This document shows, in pieces, positions 34,105 to 34,174 of a DNA stretch of 34,174 nucleotides; position 1 is the stretch's first letter; every line of letters begins with the position of its first letter. The notes below the pieces were generated by a model. It searched no databases. It was not told where the DNA came from and worked only from the letters and a program-made list of their open reading frames with translations. The DNA comes from Thioglobus_C sp964448305 (GTDB taxonomy: Bacteria; Pseudomonadota; Gammaproteobacteria; PS1; Pseudothioglobaceae). The stretch lies in assembly GCA_964448305.1 (NCBI GenBank), contig CAYUWB010000011.1, positions 1 to 34,174 of the forward strand, given 5' to 3'. The position numbers and the translations under genes were made by a program.

Positions 34105-34174
34105 ATGAATCAAATTAAACAAATGTTTGAGCTACAACAAAAGCTCAATGATGCCACTAACGGCATAATCTGGA
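34105..34174 (+). CDS. N-terminus of a probable all-alpha dimeric dUTPase, cut by window
   Basis: Only 23 codons are present, starting at the ATG at 34105 and open to the edge. The segment FELQQKLNDATNGIIW resembles the start of dimeric all-alpha dUTP diphosphatases as I recall from Campylobacter (LQQKLNDxTNGxxW). Such enzymes hydrolyse dUTP to dUMP and limit uracil in DNA; they are unrelated to the trimeric Dut usual in gammaproteobacteria. A taagaaa element is a weak ribosome binding site. The fragment is short, so the call is tentative. Confidence 0.5.
   Translation, partial: MNQIKQMFELQQKLNDATNGIIW

Overview
The window is 34 kb of compact, AT-rich bacterial chromosome, mostly core housekeeping genes. 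Several blocks are gammaproteobacterial in character: bamA-skp-lpxD-fabZ-lpxA, pdxA-rsmA-apaG-apaH, ybeD-lipB-lipA, and an rpoH with a clear RpoH box. Low GC, very short intergenic spaces and gene pairs that overlap at their stops suggest a streamlined gammaproteobacterium. I would guess the SUP05/Thioglobus group of sulfur oxidisers or related mussel and clam symbionts; this lineage call is from memory and is not proven here. No tRNA, rRNA, CRISPR array, insertion sequence or prophage was seen.

Layout. 1-2100 (+): 3' part of oligopeptidase A (prlC, cut by the window edge) and a 71-residue membrane-anchored orphan. 2101-16488 (-): one long run, in transcription order DUF971, rseP, bamA, skp, lpxD, fabZ, lpxA, murJ, yggX, gmk, rpoH, parE, queC, acpP, fabF. 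It covers outer-membrane assembly, lipid A, the lipid II flippase, heat-shock sigma, topoisomerase IV, queuosine precursor and fatty-acid synthesis. Internal promoters precede rpoH and acpP, and intrinsic terminators follow rpoH and acpP. 16575-17387 (+): dapF, divergent from DUF971. 17384-20246 (-): pdxA, rsmA, apaG, apaH. 20247-20463: very AT-rich divergent spacer with a long dyad. 20464-25102 (+): RND efflux adaptor and permease, ended by a strong bidirectional terminator. 25181-27008 (-): ybeD, lipB, lipA. 27084-29824 (+): MoxR-type AAA+ ATPase, a protein joining a metallopeptidase-like (DUF2201) domain to a VWA domain, and a single-domain rhodanese. 29821-34020 (-): SLC13-type transporter with TrkA-C domains, pxpA, pxpB, pxpC (5-oxoprolinase). 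34105-34174 (+): first codons of a probable all-alpha dUTPase, cut by the window edge.

The 100-N gap in pxpC looks like an assembly artefact. An identical 55-bp sequence abuts both sides, and collapsing the duplicate restores one in-frame gene of 302 codons. I see no clearly new system. The best candidates for follow-up are the AAA+/DUF2201-VWA/rhodanese cassette, the Met-rich insert in the RND adaptor with the dyad upstream of it, and the LpxA acyl-chain ruler residue, which predicts C10 rather than C14 acylation of lipid A.
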